Below are positions 1 through 7,240 of a DNA stretch of 16,179 bases, piece by piece (the first letter of the stretch is position 1; each line of letters opens with the position of its first letter). Source of the DNA: JAZMZS01 sp045120955 (lineage in GTDB: Bacteria > Bacillota > Clostridia > Oscillospirales > CAG-272); the NCBI GenBank assembly GCA_045120955.1, contig JBGVFH010000052.1:1-16179 (forward strand), in the 5' to 3' direction. Below the pieces are notes generated by a model. The model did not search any database and was not told where the DNA came from. It was given only the letters and a program-made list of their open reading frames with translations. Position numbers and translations under genes: made by a program.

Positions 1-186
1 AATACACAACGGGGCGGCATGTTATTTAACCGGCCCCCCGCTTTGAGTATTCTCGGAAAACTTTTACAAAACAGCCTTGAGGGGAAGCCGATCTTTGGCA
101 GAGCGCATAATATATCAAACGGAAAAATACGGTTTTTAATTATTTCGGTGCAGCATATAATAAAATACAGCATAACTTCAAAAGAT

Positions 187-230
187 AAGAAAAAGCAACA
201 AAAAACGGAACTTTTTCTTCTCTTTTTTCG
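187..230 (+). terminator. Possible weak intrinsic terminator
   Basis: A 9-bp A/T-rich stem (187-195 with 211-219) with a 15-nt loop is followed by a T-rich run. The stem contains only two G-C pairs, so this is a tentative call. It would end a transcript entering from the left of the window. Confidence 0.25.
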
Positions 231-257
231 TCTTTTCGGTATGGCGGGGATGTTTAT

Positions 258-287
258 TTGAAAAAAATCCAATATTTCATCTATAAT
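258..287 (+). promoter_or_regulatory. Candidate upstream sigma-A promoter for glycan operon
   Basis: TTGAAA at 258-263 and TATAAT at 282-287 are separated by 18 bp. It would give a leader of about 140 nt before the glycosyltransferase start. It forms a tandem pair with the promoter at 327-355. Confidence 0.45.
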
Positions 288-326
288 TGTTTACAAGTTG
301 TACAGGTTGCTATTTTTCGTAAAATG

Positions 327-355
327 TTGATTTTTAGGTATACGTGTTGTATAAT
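327..355 (+). promoter_or_regulatory. Candidate proximal sigma-A promoter for glycan operon
   Basis: TTGATT at 327-332 and a consensus TATAAT at 350-355 are separated by 17 bp. Transcription would start near 362 and give a leader of about 70 nt containing a small hairpin (379-397). Spacing and -10 are consensus; the -35 is partial. Confidence 0.55.
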
Positions 356-434
356 GTAAGTTATGGAATAATGTAAAATTGCCGTACAGATCGGCAAAAT
401 ATTTTGATTTTGCGCTGAAGGGAACAAGCTGACA

Positions 435-1454
435 ATGTTGATTTCTATATGTATGGTAGCATACAACGAAGAAAAGTGTATATCTTCGATCCTGAATGAT
501 ATTTTGGGGCAGACATATTCGCACAGCGACACAGAGATAGTTATCGTTGACAACAATTCCACAGACCAAACGTATAATATACTTTTAAAGTTCAGAGACG
601 AGCATATCCGTGAATACAGAGACATAAAAATTCTGAAAAATAACGACCGAATGCAATCAAGCGGTCTTAATATGGCGATAGATGCTTTTTCGGGAGATGT
701 GTTTGTGCGTGTTGATGCGCACGCAACCATTGACAGCCGTTTTATCGAGGAGACGGTTGCGTGTCTTGAGGGCACGCATACAGGTATCAAAGAATATGTA
801 TGCGGAGGAGTCCGCCCTACCTACACGGACAGAGAGGGAGGCGCAGCGGCGCTTTTGTTGACGGCTGAGCAGTCTCGCTTCGGTGCGAGTGCGGCAAATT
901 ACAGAGGAGAGCCTGAGCGCTGTTACGTTGACAGTATATTTCATGCGGCATACCGCCGTGAGGTCATCGAAAAGGTCGGCAAGTTTGATCCGAGACTTTG
1001 GCGGACGGAGGACAACAACTACAACTACAGAGTGCGCGAGGCAGGGTACAGGATATGCTTTGAGCCTCGAATAAGAAGCGGTCAGCAGATAAGAAGCTCG
1101 CTTTCAAAAATGCTCAGACAAAAGTATCAAAACGGCTATTGGATAGGCTACACACTCGGTATATGTCCGAAATGCCTGAGCCTCTTTCATTTCGTTCCCT
1201 TTGCATTTGTCGGGGCTGTTGCCGTGACAAGCATACTTTCGGTATTCGGCTATCCGCTGCTCGGCGCACTTATGTGGGGAGCGTATGCGGCGGCAAGCAT
1301 TGCGGCATCGGTCATGGCTGCGGCGGGACAAAAAAAGCTGTATGCGCACTACCTTCTTTTACCGTTTGTTTTTTTGCTGATGCATATATGCTACGGTGCC
1401 GGAACATTCGTCGGAATAGCAAAAATGCTCTTTTCAAAAAAGACGCTTGAGTGA
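435..1454 (+). CDS. Family 2 glycosyltransferase, ExoA-like, membrane-anchored
   Basis: This 339-residue protein should transfer an activated sugar to a lipid-linked acceptor at the inner face of the membrane. The N-terminus has the GT-A signature of family 2 (ISICMVAYNEE, then EIVIVDNNSTD). A VRVDAHA motif near residue 94 corresponds to the acidic metal/nucleotide site of succinoglycan ExoA-type enzymes. The block FDPRLWRTEDNNYNYRVREA is characteristic of the same subgroup. The C-terminal third (about residues 245-330) has three hydrophobic segments, as ExoA-like enzymes do. The ATG at 435 follows a GAAGGGA site. It is the first gene of a six-gene operon and ends 7 bp before licD, so it probably builds part of the glycan that LicD later modifies. 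The exact sugar cannot be read from the sequence. Confidence 0.85.
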   Translation: MLISICMVAYNEEKCISSILNDILGQTYSHSDTEIVIVDNNSTDQTYNILLKFRDEHIREYRDIKILKNNDRMQSSGLNMAIDAFSGDVFVRVDAHATIDSRFIEETVACLEGTHTGIKEYVCGGVRPTYTDREGGAAALLLTAEQSRFGASAANYRGEPERCYVDSIFHAAYRREVIEKVGKFDPRLWRTEDNNYNYRVREAGYRICFEPRIRSGQQIRSSLSKMLRQKYQNGYWIGYTLGICPKCLSLFHFVPFAFVGAVAVTSILSVFGYPLLGALMWGAYAAASIAASVMAAAGQKKLYAHYLLLPFVFLLMHICYGAGTFVGIAKMLFSKKTLE

Positions 1455-1461
1455 GGATGCT

Positions 1462-2352
1462 ATGGAGATAAAAGAAAAATATTATGACTTTTCGCCCGAG
1501 GAGCTCCGCCGTGCTCAGTTAAAGCAGCTTGAGATGTACGTGTACTTCAAGGACTTTTGCCAAAAGCACGGTATCACGTTTTTCTTTTGCGGCGGGTGCT
1601 GTATCGGGACGCTGCGCCACGGCGGTTTTATTCCGTGGGATGACGATATAGATGTTTTTATGCCCCGTGACGATTATGAAAAGCTGTATGAGCTGTGGCA
1701 AAAGGAGGAGGACAACTCCCGTTTTGAGCTTTTGCGCACGACTCCTGAGCGTTTTTGCGGAAATATTTTTATGACGCTGGTGGACAAGCACACCACTTGT
1801 ATAAAGCCGTATCAAAAGGAGCTTGACATCCCTCACGGCTATCCTCTTGACATTCTGCCGCTTGACGGGTGCCCCGAGGGCTTTGCCCGTAAAAAGCAGA
1901 AGCTGTATGCGCTCGTTTATTCGCTTTTCTGTGCGCAGGTGGTTCCGCAGACACACGGAAAGGCGGTGAGCCTTGCGGCAAAGGCTCTGCTCGGCATATT
2001 CAGAGGGCAGAGGGTGAGAGCAAAGATATGGCAGTATTGCGAGCGAAAAATGACAAAGTACCGTATACAAGACTGCGAGAAGATCACGGAGCTTTGCTCG
2101 GGACCGTATTATATGAGAAACGAATACCCGAAGCGTGCCTTTGAGTCTGCGGTATACAAGCCCTTTGAGGGGATAGACTCGCCCATTCCCGTAGGCTATG
2201 ACGAATATTTGAAAATGGCGTTCGGTGATTATATGACACTGCCTCCGAAAGAAAAGCAAAAACCGCATCATGATACTGTTTTTGCCGACAGCGAGGCAGC
2301 TTGCGACACATACAGAGGCATATACTTTTTGACGGAGGAGAGAAAAAAATGA
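1462..2352 (+). CDS. licD: LicD family phosphotransferase
   Basis: LicD proteins transfer a phospho-alditol or phosphocholine group from a CDP-linked donor to a glycan. The nucleotidyltransferase-fold core is clear: FFFCGGCCIGTLRHGG followed by the acidic cluster PWDDDIDVFMPRDDY at about residues 52-68, the expected metal-binding aspartates. I chose the ATG at 1462 because TGAGGA lies just upstream; a TTG at 1447 would add five residues and overlap the previous gene. The stop overlaps the tarI start (ATGA), so the two are probably translationally coupled. LicD is classically a phosphocholine transferase, but no choline genes (licA, licB, licC) are present. CDP-ribitol genes follow directly, so ribitol-phosphate is the more likely cargo. 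Family assignment is firm; substrate is inferred. Confidence 0.85.
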   Translation: MEIKEKYYDFSPEELRRAQLKQLEMYVYFKDFCQKHGITFFFCGGCCIGTLRHGGFIPWDDDIDVFMPRDDYEKLYELWQKEEDNSRFELLRTTPERFCGNIFMTLVDKHTTCIKPYQKELDIPHGYPLDILPLDGCPEGFARKKQKLYALVYSLFCAQVVPQTHGKAVSLAAKALLGIFRGQRVRAKIWQYCERKMTKYRIQDCEKITELCSGPYYMRNEYPKRAFESAVYKPFEGIDSPIPVGYDEYLKMAFGDYMTLPPKEKQKPHHDTVFADSEAACDTYRGIYFLTEERKK

Positions 2353-3065
2353 TATTTGCGGCAATACTTGCAGGCGGTGTGGGCAAAAGAATGCAGAGCG
2401 GAGACTTGCCAAAGCAGTTTCTCATGCTCGGAAGCAAGCCTATCGTCGTTCACACGGTCGAGGCGTTTTTGTCAAACAACAGAATAGACAAGCTATATAT
2501 AGGCGTACCGTCGGTATGGTGCGGATATACCGAAAATCTCATTGACAAGTATATAAAATTCCGCCGTGAGGACGTTATCGTCACACAGGGGGGCGAAGAC
2601 CGAAACGGCACGATAATGAACATTATCTCAAAAATAAAGGAGCAGCACGGCGAAGGTGACGAGCATTATATCATCACTCACGATGCTGTACGTCCCTTTG
2701 TCAGCAGCCGTATAATCAACGAAAACATCGACGCTGTGATAAAGTACGGTGCGGTCGACACGGCAGTATGTGCGGTCGATACGATAGTGGAGAGCGAGGA
2801 CGGCAAATTTATAAAGGCGATACCTGAGCGCCGCTTTATGTATCAGGGACAGACGCCGCAGTCTTTTCGTCTTTCACTCATCGAGGGGCTCTATCTTTCT
2901 CTTGACGAGCAGCAAAAAACGATACTCACCGATGCGTGCAAGATCTGCGTTATGTGCAACACACCCGTATATATAGTTGAAGGTGATGTATCAAATATGA
3001 AAATAACCACTGTGCCCGACTACAAAACAGCTCAGGCACTTGTCGGAGGAATCATAAGTGATTAA
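2349..3065 (+). CDS. tarI: Ribitol-5-phosphate cytidylyltransferase (TarI type)
   Basis: This 238-residue enzyme should make CDP-ribitol from CTP and D-ribitol-5-phosphate. It opens with the IspD/TarI nucleotide-binding motif (AAILAGGVGKRM, then LPKQFLML). The block VTQGGEDRNGTIMNII and the sequence ITHDAVRPFV match TarI better than the isoprenoid enzyme IspD, which has VHDAARP. GQTPQSFR and VEGDVSNMKITTVPDY near the C-terminus also fit TarI. The ATG at 2349 has GGAGGAG at 2334-2340 and overlaps the licD stop; an upstream in-frame ATG at 2301 lies inside licD and would add an unrelated N-terminus. The downstream tarJ overlaps by 8 bp. IspD cannot be excluded from sequence alone, but the tarJ neighbour makes TarI much more likely. 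Confidence 0.88.
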   Translation: MIFAAILAGGVGKRMQSGDLPKQFLMLGSKPIVVHTVEAFLSNNRIDKLYIGVPSVWCGYTENLIDKYIKFRREDVIVTQGGEDRNGTIMNIISKIKEQHGEGDEHYIITHDAVRPFVSSRIINENIDAVIKYGAVDTAVCAVDTIVESEDGKFIKAIPERRFMYQGQTPQSFRLSLIEGLYLSLDEQQKTILTDACKICVMCNTPVYIVEGDVSNMKITTVPDYKTAQALVGGIISD

Positions 3066-4077
3066 CCGAATTTACCGTCTCACAGCTCCTAAGATATTTT
3101 CGGTGGAGTATGAGGATATAGAAATAAAAGACGGCGTACTGCTAAAGCCGACCTATATGTCGGTCTGCCGAGCCGATCAGAGATATTATCTCGGGCAGAG
3201 ATCTTCCGAGGTGCTGAAGAAAAAGCTGCCGATGGCACTTATTCACGAGTGTGCCGCAACGGTCGTGTACGACCCGAAGGGATGCTTTGAGCGGGGCGAG
3301 CAGGTGGTAGTTATACCGAACATTCCGCCAAAGGATTTTGAGGCGGGAGAGATATATGAAAATTATGCAGAGGGAAGCAGCTTTCACTCGAGCGGCGAGG
3401 ACGGATTTCTTTGTGAATATGCGTGCATTGCGCACGACAGGATAGTCAGCGTAAAGAATATCGCCGGATATATTGCGTCATCTGCGGAGCTGTTGAGCGT
3501 ATGCGTTCATGCGTGCGACCGTTTTTTGAAGCTTTCCCACTCGAGACGTGAGCGCATCGGCATATGGGGAGACGGCAGCGTTGCGTATTTTCTCGTTGTC
3601 GTGCTCAGACATATGCTTCCGGATGCTAAGCTGTGTGTCGTAGGAAAAAGCCGCACGAAGCTTGCTTATTTCAGCTTTTGCGATGAGGTGTACGATGCGG
3701 GCGAGCTGCCAAAGGACTTTTATATTGATCATGCCTTTGAGTGCTGCGGCGGAGAGGGAAGCTCGTTTGCCCTTGACGATATCATAAAATATATCAAGCC
3801 TCAGGGCTGTGTTATGCTAATGGGTGTATCCGAGAACAAGGTTCCCGTGCTTACGCGTATGGTGCTCGAAAAAGGGCTTGTGCTCGTAGGCTCGTCCAGA
3901 AGCGGCAGAGAGGATTTTGTCCGAGCGGCAAAGATCATGTGTGAGCGTGCAGCCATGCACAGACTTGAACGTGTTACGGACTTCTTTGGAGAGGTAAGGA
4001 GCGTCAGTGAGCTTCATGCCGCCTTTGACAGATCGCTGACAAATGAGTTTAAAACTTCGTTTTATCTTAATATTTAA
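3058..4077 (+). CDS. tarJ: Ribulose-5-phosphate reductase (TarJ type)
   Basis: TarJ reduces D-ribulose-5-phosphate to D-ribitol-5-phosphate using NADPH, feeding TarI. The 339-residue protein is a zinc-type medium-chain dehydrogenase. Near the N-terminus are SVCRADQRYYLGQR and LPMALIHECA, where the Cys and the His-Glu are the expected catalytic zinc ligands. YAEGSSFHSSGEDGFLCEY and CIAHDRIV are TarJ-specific blocks. The nucleotide-binding region begins at IGIWGDGSVAYF (about residue 162). The start is GTG at 3058, preceded by GGAGGA at 3045-3050, and it overlaps the tarI end by 8 bp, indicating coupled translation. Length and motif order match Bacillus/Staphylococcus TarJ. No terminator follows before the LCP gene. 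Confidence 0.88.
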   Translation: MINRIYRLTAPKIFSVEYEDIEIKDGVLLKPTYMSVCRADQRYYLGQRSSEVLKKKLPMALIHECAATVVYDPKGCFERGEQVVVIPNIPPKDFEAGEIYENYAEGSSFHSSGEDGFLCEYACIAHDRIVSVKNIAGYIASSAELLSVCVHACDRFLKLSHSRRERIGIWGDGSVAYFLVVVLRHMLPDAKLCVVGKSRTKLAYFSFCDEVYDAGELPKDFYIDHAFECCGGEGSSFALDDIIKYIKPQGCVMLMGVSENKVPVLTRMVLEKGLVLVGSSRSGREDFVRAAKIMCERAAMHRLERVTDFFGEVRSVSELHAAFDRSLTNEFKTSFYLNI

Positions 4078-4090
4078 GCTCATATTACGC

Positions 4091-4120
4091 TTGACGACAA
4101 AATATGATACTATGTAATAT
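4091..4120 (+). promoter_or_regulatory. Possible internal promoter before LCP gene
   Basis: TTGACG at 4091-4096 and TAATAT at 4115-4120 are 18 bp apart in the 78-bp gap between tarJ and the LCP gene, the largest gap in the operon. It could give the last two genes extra or separate transcription. Alternative -10 candidates overlap, so the exact element is uncertain. Confidence 0.35.
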
Positions 4121-4155
4121 TTAGGCTGAATAATAAAGCCGGATGGGGAAAAACT

Positions 4156-5385
4156 GTGAAAAAGCTAAACAAAAAAACAAATACAAAGGCGAAAACCAAC
4201 AAAAAAGATAATACCAAAGCAAAGTCCGGAGCAAAGGTATCTGTCATAAAAAAGAACAAAAGAGGAAAGATATCGCTTACTTCCTTCGGAAAGACGGTCG
4301 TTATATGTCTGTCTGTGGTGCTTGTGCTGATGATAGCTGTTTTTGTGTCGGTGCACTGCCTTATAAGCTATTATTACGGTCTGATGAACTATATAGACGT
4401 AGATGCTCAGACCACGAGAAGCGAAGAGGAGATAGACAGCATTATCGAGGCGCTCGAATCGACGGATCCGAATGTGACAAACAGCCACGAACAGGAGGAG
4501 GTCGAGAGTAATGTTCAGAGTGGACTCGAAGGCATCGATCAGATAAGAGAGCCAATCGATGGTGTCATCAATATTCTGCTTATCGGAGTTGACAACTCGG
4601 GAATACCGGGAGATAACAGCAACTACGCAACACTGCAAAACACCGACTCGATGATAGTCGTCTCTATAAATGAAAAGACAAAAAAGATAGTGCTCACCTC
4701 TCTTTTGCGTGACAGCTGTGTAGAGATAAAGAGAAACAACGGAACGACCGTTATAGGCAGACTTAATACTGCGAGCCTTTACGGTGGATACAGCACGCTG
4801 TTCGAGACGATCGACCGCAACTTCGGTATCGAAGTGGATAAATTCGTTCAGGTGGACTTTTCGTCATTTATAGATATCGTCAATATCGTCGGCGGTGTCG
4901 ATATATATGTTGAGGAGAGCGAGGCTATAGAGCTTAACAGAGTTCTTCAAAGCATTAATATTATTATCGGCGACCCTATAAATTCGGGGCTGTTCACCGA
5001 TACATCGGCAAAAATCAGACACCTCAACGGAAAACAGGCACTTGCATATGCAAGAATAAGATATAACAACGGCAGTGACTTTGGCAGAACGGAGAGACAG
5101 AGAAAGCTCATCATGACGGTTGCACAGCAGCTGACATCGCTCAATGTCTCACAGCTCAACAGCCTGCTGACGGCGCTGCTCGAAAAGGTCAGTACAAATC
5201 TGACACAGTCGGAGTGCGTATCACTTATGGCAAATGCCATGTCGTATCTGAGATACGACATGGAGAGTCTCGGCATACCGCAATACGGAATGTTTAAGAA
5301 CATTACCGTCAACCACAAGGAAATGCTCGAGGTGGATTTCGTTGCAAATTATAAAGCGTGGAAAGAGCTTGTAACAGGCTCTTGA
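4156..5385 (+). CDS. LytR-CpsA-Psr (LCP) family glycopolymer ligase
   Basis: LCP enzymes attach lipid-linked glycopolymers to peptidoglycan outside the membrane. The 409-residue protein has a very Lys-rich cytoplasmic tail (1-46), one membrane helix (about 47-70), a linker with Asp/Glu-rich stretches, and an LCP domain from about residue 136. Hallmarks include NILLIGVD (D146), TDSMIVVS (D164), LTSLLRDS (R185), and YARIRY followed by DFGRTERQR (R300, R302, D308, R311, R314), which bind the polyprenyl pyrophosphate and metal. The start is GTG at 4156 with GGATGGGGA upstream. Its place behind tarIJ suggests it ligates the ribitol-phosphate-bearing glycan to the wall. The coding sequence contains a 27-bp palindrome at 5237-5263. 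Confidence 0.9.
   Translation: MKKLNKKTNTKAKTNKKDNTKAKSGAKVSVIKKNKRGKISLTSFGKTVVICLSVVLVLMIAVFVSVHCLISYYYGLMNYIDVDAQTTRSEEEIDSIIEALESTDPNVTNSHEQEEVESNVQSGLEGIDQIREPIDGVINILLIGVDNSGIPGDNSNYATLQNTDSMIVVSINEKTKKIVLTSLLRDSCVEIKRNNGTTVIGRLNTASLYGGYSTLFETIDRNFGIEVDKFVQVDFSSFIDIVNIVGGVDIYVEESEAIELNRVLQSINIIIGDPINSGLFTDTSAKIRHLNGKQALAYARIRYNNGSDFGRTERQRKLIMTVAQQLTSLNVSQLNSLLTALLEKVSTNLTQSECVSLMANAMSYLRYDMESLGIPQYGMFKNITVNHKEMLEVDFVANYKAWKELVTGS
5237..5263 (+). repeat. Perfect inverted repeat inside LCP gene
   Basis: Two perfect 13-bp arms, CCATGTCGTATCT (5237-5249) and AGATACGACATGG (5251-5263), flank a single G at 5250. They lie in frame within the region coding for MSYLRYDM near the end of the LCP gene. 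The arms can form a cruciform or, with a few unpaired bases at the tip, an mRNA hairpin. No T-tract follows, so it is not an intrinsic terminator. Confidence 0.9.
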
Positions 5386-5405
5386 CAGCATCGGATGGGT
5401 ATGTT

Positions 5406-6212
5406 ATGAAAAACGGATATTATGTAATTGACAGCCATTGTCACATATATCCCGAGAAAATAGCCGCAAGGGCAATTCTCGGAACAGACAGCTTTTACGG
5501 CGTGACTTCATCCGAGCACGGCACAGGCAGCGAGCTTATGGCAAAGCGGGAGGAATACGGCATCGACCGTTTTGTCGTTCAGTCTGTTGCTACAACGGCA
5601 AAGCAGGTCAGAAGCATCAACGAATTTATAGCGCAAGAGGTAGAGAAAAGCAAGGGGATGTTTATAGGGCTTGGCACCTTGTATCCCGACAGTCCCGATC
5701 TTGTATCCGACTACAAGCATCTGCGTGAGCTCGGGCTTCGCGGAGTAAAGCTGCATCCCGACATACAGCAGTTCAAGATAGACGATTACAGATGTTTAAA
5801 GATCTACGAGCTGTGTGAACAGGATGATGTTCCGATACTTATGCATACGGGAGACAGCAGGTATGACAACTCAAACCCGAACCGTCTCTGCCCGATAATG
5901 CAGATATATAAAGGGCTGCGTGTCATAGGCGCACACCTGGGCGGCTGGTCCGTCTGGGAGGAGGCGAGCCGCAGGCTGTGTGAGTTTGAAAATCTCTATG
6001 TTGACTGCTCGTCGACCTTTCCTTTTATCAGCACTGACAGAGCATACGAGATGATGCGCAGATACGGCGCTGACAAGATACTTTTCGGTACAGACTATCC
6101 TATGTGGTCGCCGAAAAAGGAGCTTGAGGTATTCTTTGAGCTTGATTTCAGCGACGAAGAGAGAAAAAAGATACTTTCAGAGAATGCTCTGAAGGTTTAC
6201 GGAATAAAATAA
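5406..6212 (+). CDS. Amidohydrolase-2 family (TIM-barrel) metal hydrolase
   Basis: This 268-residue protein belongs to the amidohydrolase-related (PF04909-like) family of metal-dependent hydrolases and decarboxylases. Visible active-site elements are DSHCH at residues 9-13 (H11 and H13), KLHP at 115-118, LMHTGD with H147, IGAHLGG with H177, and the final metal-binding Asp in FGTDYP (D230). The start is ATG at 5406, preceded by GGATGG at 5393-5398, 20 bp after the LCP gene; a longer frame from 5358 would overlap LCP without a better ribosome binding site. No signal peptide is visible, so it acts in the cytoplasm. The substrate is unknown. It closes the operon before a strong terminator, so a link to glycan or precursor metabolism is possible but unproven. 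Confidence 0.8.
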   Translation: MKNGYYVIDSHCHIYPEKIAARAILGTDSFYGVTSSEHGTGSELMAKREEYGIDRFVVQSVATTAKQVRSINEFIAQEVEKSKGMFIGLGTLYPDSPDLVSDYKHLRELGLRGVKLHPDIQQFKIDDYRCLKIYELCEQDDVPILMHTGDSRYDNSNPNRLCPIMQIYKGLRVIGAHLGGWSVWEEASRRLCEFENLYVDCSSTFPFISTDRAYEMMRRYGADKILFGTDYPMWSPKKELEVFFELDFSDEERKKILSENALKVYGIK

Positions 6213-6223
6213 GCGTCAAAAAC

Positions 6224-6264
6224 AGATCGGACAGGCAAAACACACGGTTTTGCCTGTCCGATCT
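6224..6264. terminator. Strong bidirectional intrinsic terminator
   Basis: A perfect 18-bp stem (6224-6241 with 6247-6264) with a 5-nt loop is followed by TTTATATTTT on the + strand. On the minus strand it is followed by CTGTTTTTGA. It sits between convergent genes (amidohydrolase ending 6212, DUF2156 gene ending 6299) and probably ends both transcripts. Confidence 0.92.
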
Positions 6265-6298
6265 TTTATATTTTGCGTAGAAAAATTACAAAATCTTT

Positions 6299-7219
6299 CT
6301 ATGTTATATTTATCCTGCAACGACGGATAAAGTCTATCGGGGCATATGACATTTTCATGCGTCGTATACCCTCACTTTCAAGGTCATCCTCCATGTTGAC
6401 ATACTTTATCTCGGAGAGACTGTCAGAAACAAACTCTCTGCACAGCAAATTCCATGCGCCCCATATCTCTCGTTTGGCTCTGAGCACGTGGATATAGAGC
6501 GTTTCATGCTTTATAAATCCGACGGCAACTCCCGCCGCCATGCCGTCAACGCATAGAATACCCGCACGCATACAGAGCCTATTTAGATTTTTCAGTGAGT
6601 CATACACGATATCCTTGCCTGCCTGCCAATATTTTGATGTGACGGGCTCTTCTCCTGAGAAAAGCTCATCGGCAAATGCGAGTGCAGTCTCGATGTCTGC
6701 TGCGTCCTCTATTCTTTTATAGCTGTAGCTTTCGTGTTGGCGCTCGAGCTTTCTTATATTTGTTCTGTGTGTGTGGTATTTACTGCCCTTGAGGCTTGCC
6801 AGACTTTCGGCATCGTATACATAATCGTACAATCTGTCAGTTATCTCGTATTCACAGCCGAAGTGCCGTGCCGCCGTTTCGGCATCATCTTTTGTAATGC
6901 CGCCGAGTATAAACGGTATATTGTTCTTTTTTGTATAGCTGTAGAGCATATCGAGTGAGCGCTCCGCATCTCCCGTCGGCATGAGAAATTCCCGTGACAG
7001 CCCGTCCTCCGACAGCACCGAGACAAACAGCCTGCCGTCATGCAGACATATTTGCGGCGAGTACAGCTCCCTTATACCAAACAGCAATCCGCCCGGAGTA
7101 TAGTCGCACAGCATACTGCCGCTTTCTTTGAGTATCGGTGTTATTTCTGATAGAGCATCCACAGTAAGCGGTGAAAAATCAAGCTCCGTGATCCCTTGCT
7201 CTGCCTGTGTTTGTTGCAT
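6299..7219 (-). CDS. DUF2156 / phosphatidylglycerol lysyltransferase C-terminal-like protein
   Basis: This soluble 306-residue protein matches the DUF2156 family, related to the C-terminal domain of MprF-type lysyltransferases and built from two GNAT-like folds. The diagnostic basic block KGSKYHTHRTNIRKLER lies at about residues 144-160. The C-terminal signature VNMEDDLESEGIRRMKMSY at about 274-292 is the usual end of the family. It lacks the membrane-spanning flippase part of MprF, so aminoacylation of lipid is not implied. The ATG at 7219 has AAAGGA (7231-7236) upstream, overlapping the end of the preceding GNAT gene. The two genes are 21 bp apart and probably co-transcribed. Its substrate is unknown. 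Confidence 0.82.
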   Translation of the reverse strand: MQQTQAEQGITELDFSPLTVDALSEITPILKESGSMLCDYTPGGLLFGIRELYSPQICLHDGRLFVSVLSEDGLSREFLMPTGDAERSLDMLYSYTKKNNIPFILGGITKDDAETAARHFGCEYEITDRLYDYVYDAESLASLKGSKYHTHRTNIRKLERQHESYSYKRIEDAADIETALAFADELFSGEEPVTSKYWQAGKDIVYDSLKNLNRLCMRAGILCVDGMAAGVAVGFIKHETLYIHVLRAKREIWGAWNLLCREFVSDSLSEIKYVNMEDDLESEGIRRMKMSYAPIDFIRRCRINIT

Positions 7220-7240
7220 TTTCTGTCGCTTCCTTTGCTA

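Larger units (their letters stand above)
1..434. other. Non-coding lead-in to surface-glycan operon
   Basis: No convincing gene lies in this AT-rich stretch. It holds a possible weak terminator for a gene off the left edge (187-230), two candidate promoters (258-287 and 327-355), and a small 6-bp hairpin (TTGCCG at 379-384 with CGGCAA at 392-397) in the presumed 5' leader of the first gene. An 80-codon open frame at 19-261 ends in low-complexity Lys/Phe-rich sequence, has no ribosome binding site and resembles nothing I recognise. Confidence 0.6.

Noticed and set aside
10..40. GC-rich imperfect hairpin at the left edge
   Set aside because: The stem needs several bulges and no T-run follows, so neither a terminator nor an operator can be supported.
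19..261. 80-codon + strand open frame
   Set aside because: No ribosome binding site, low-complexity Lys/Phe-rich end, no recognisable motif, and it runs through a terminator-like and promoter-like region.
281..790. 169-codon minus-strand frame opposite the glycosyltransferase
   Set aside because: Antisense shadow of the GT2 gene; no motifs and no ribosome binding site context.
1519..2412. 297-codon minus-strand frame opposite licD
   Set aside because: Long but antisense to a clear LicD gene; Leu/Arg/Val-rich composition typical of a shadow frame.
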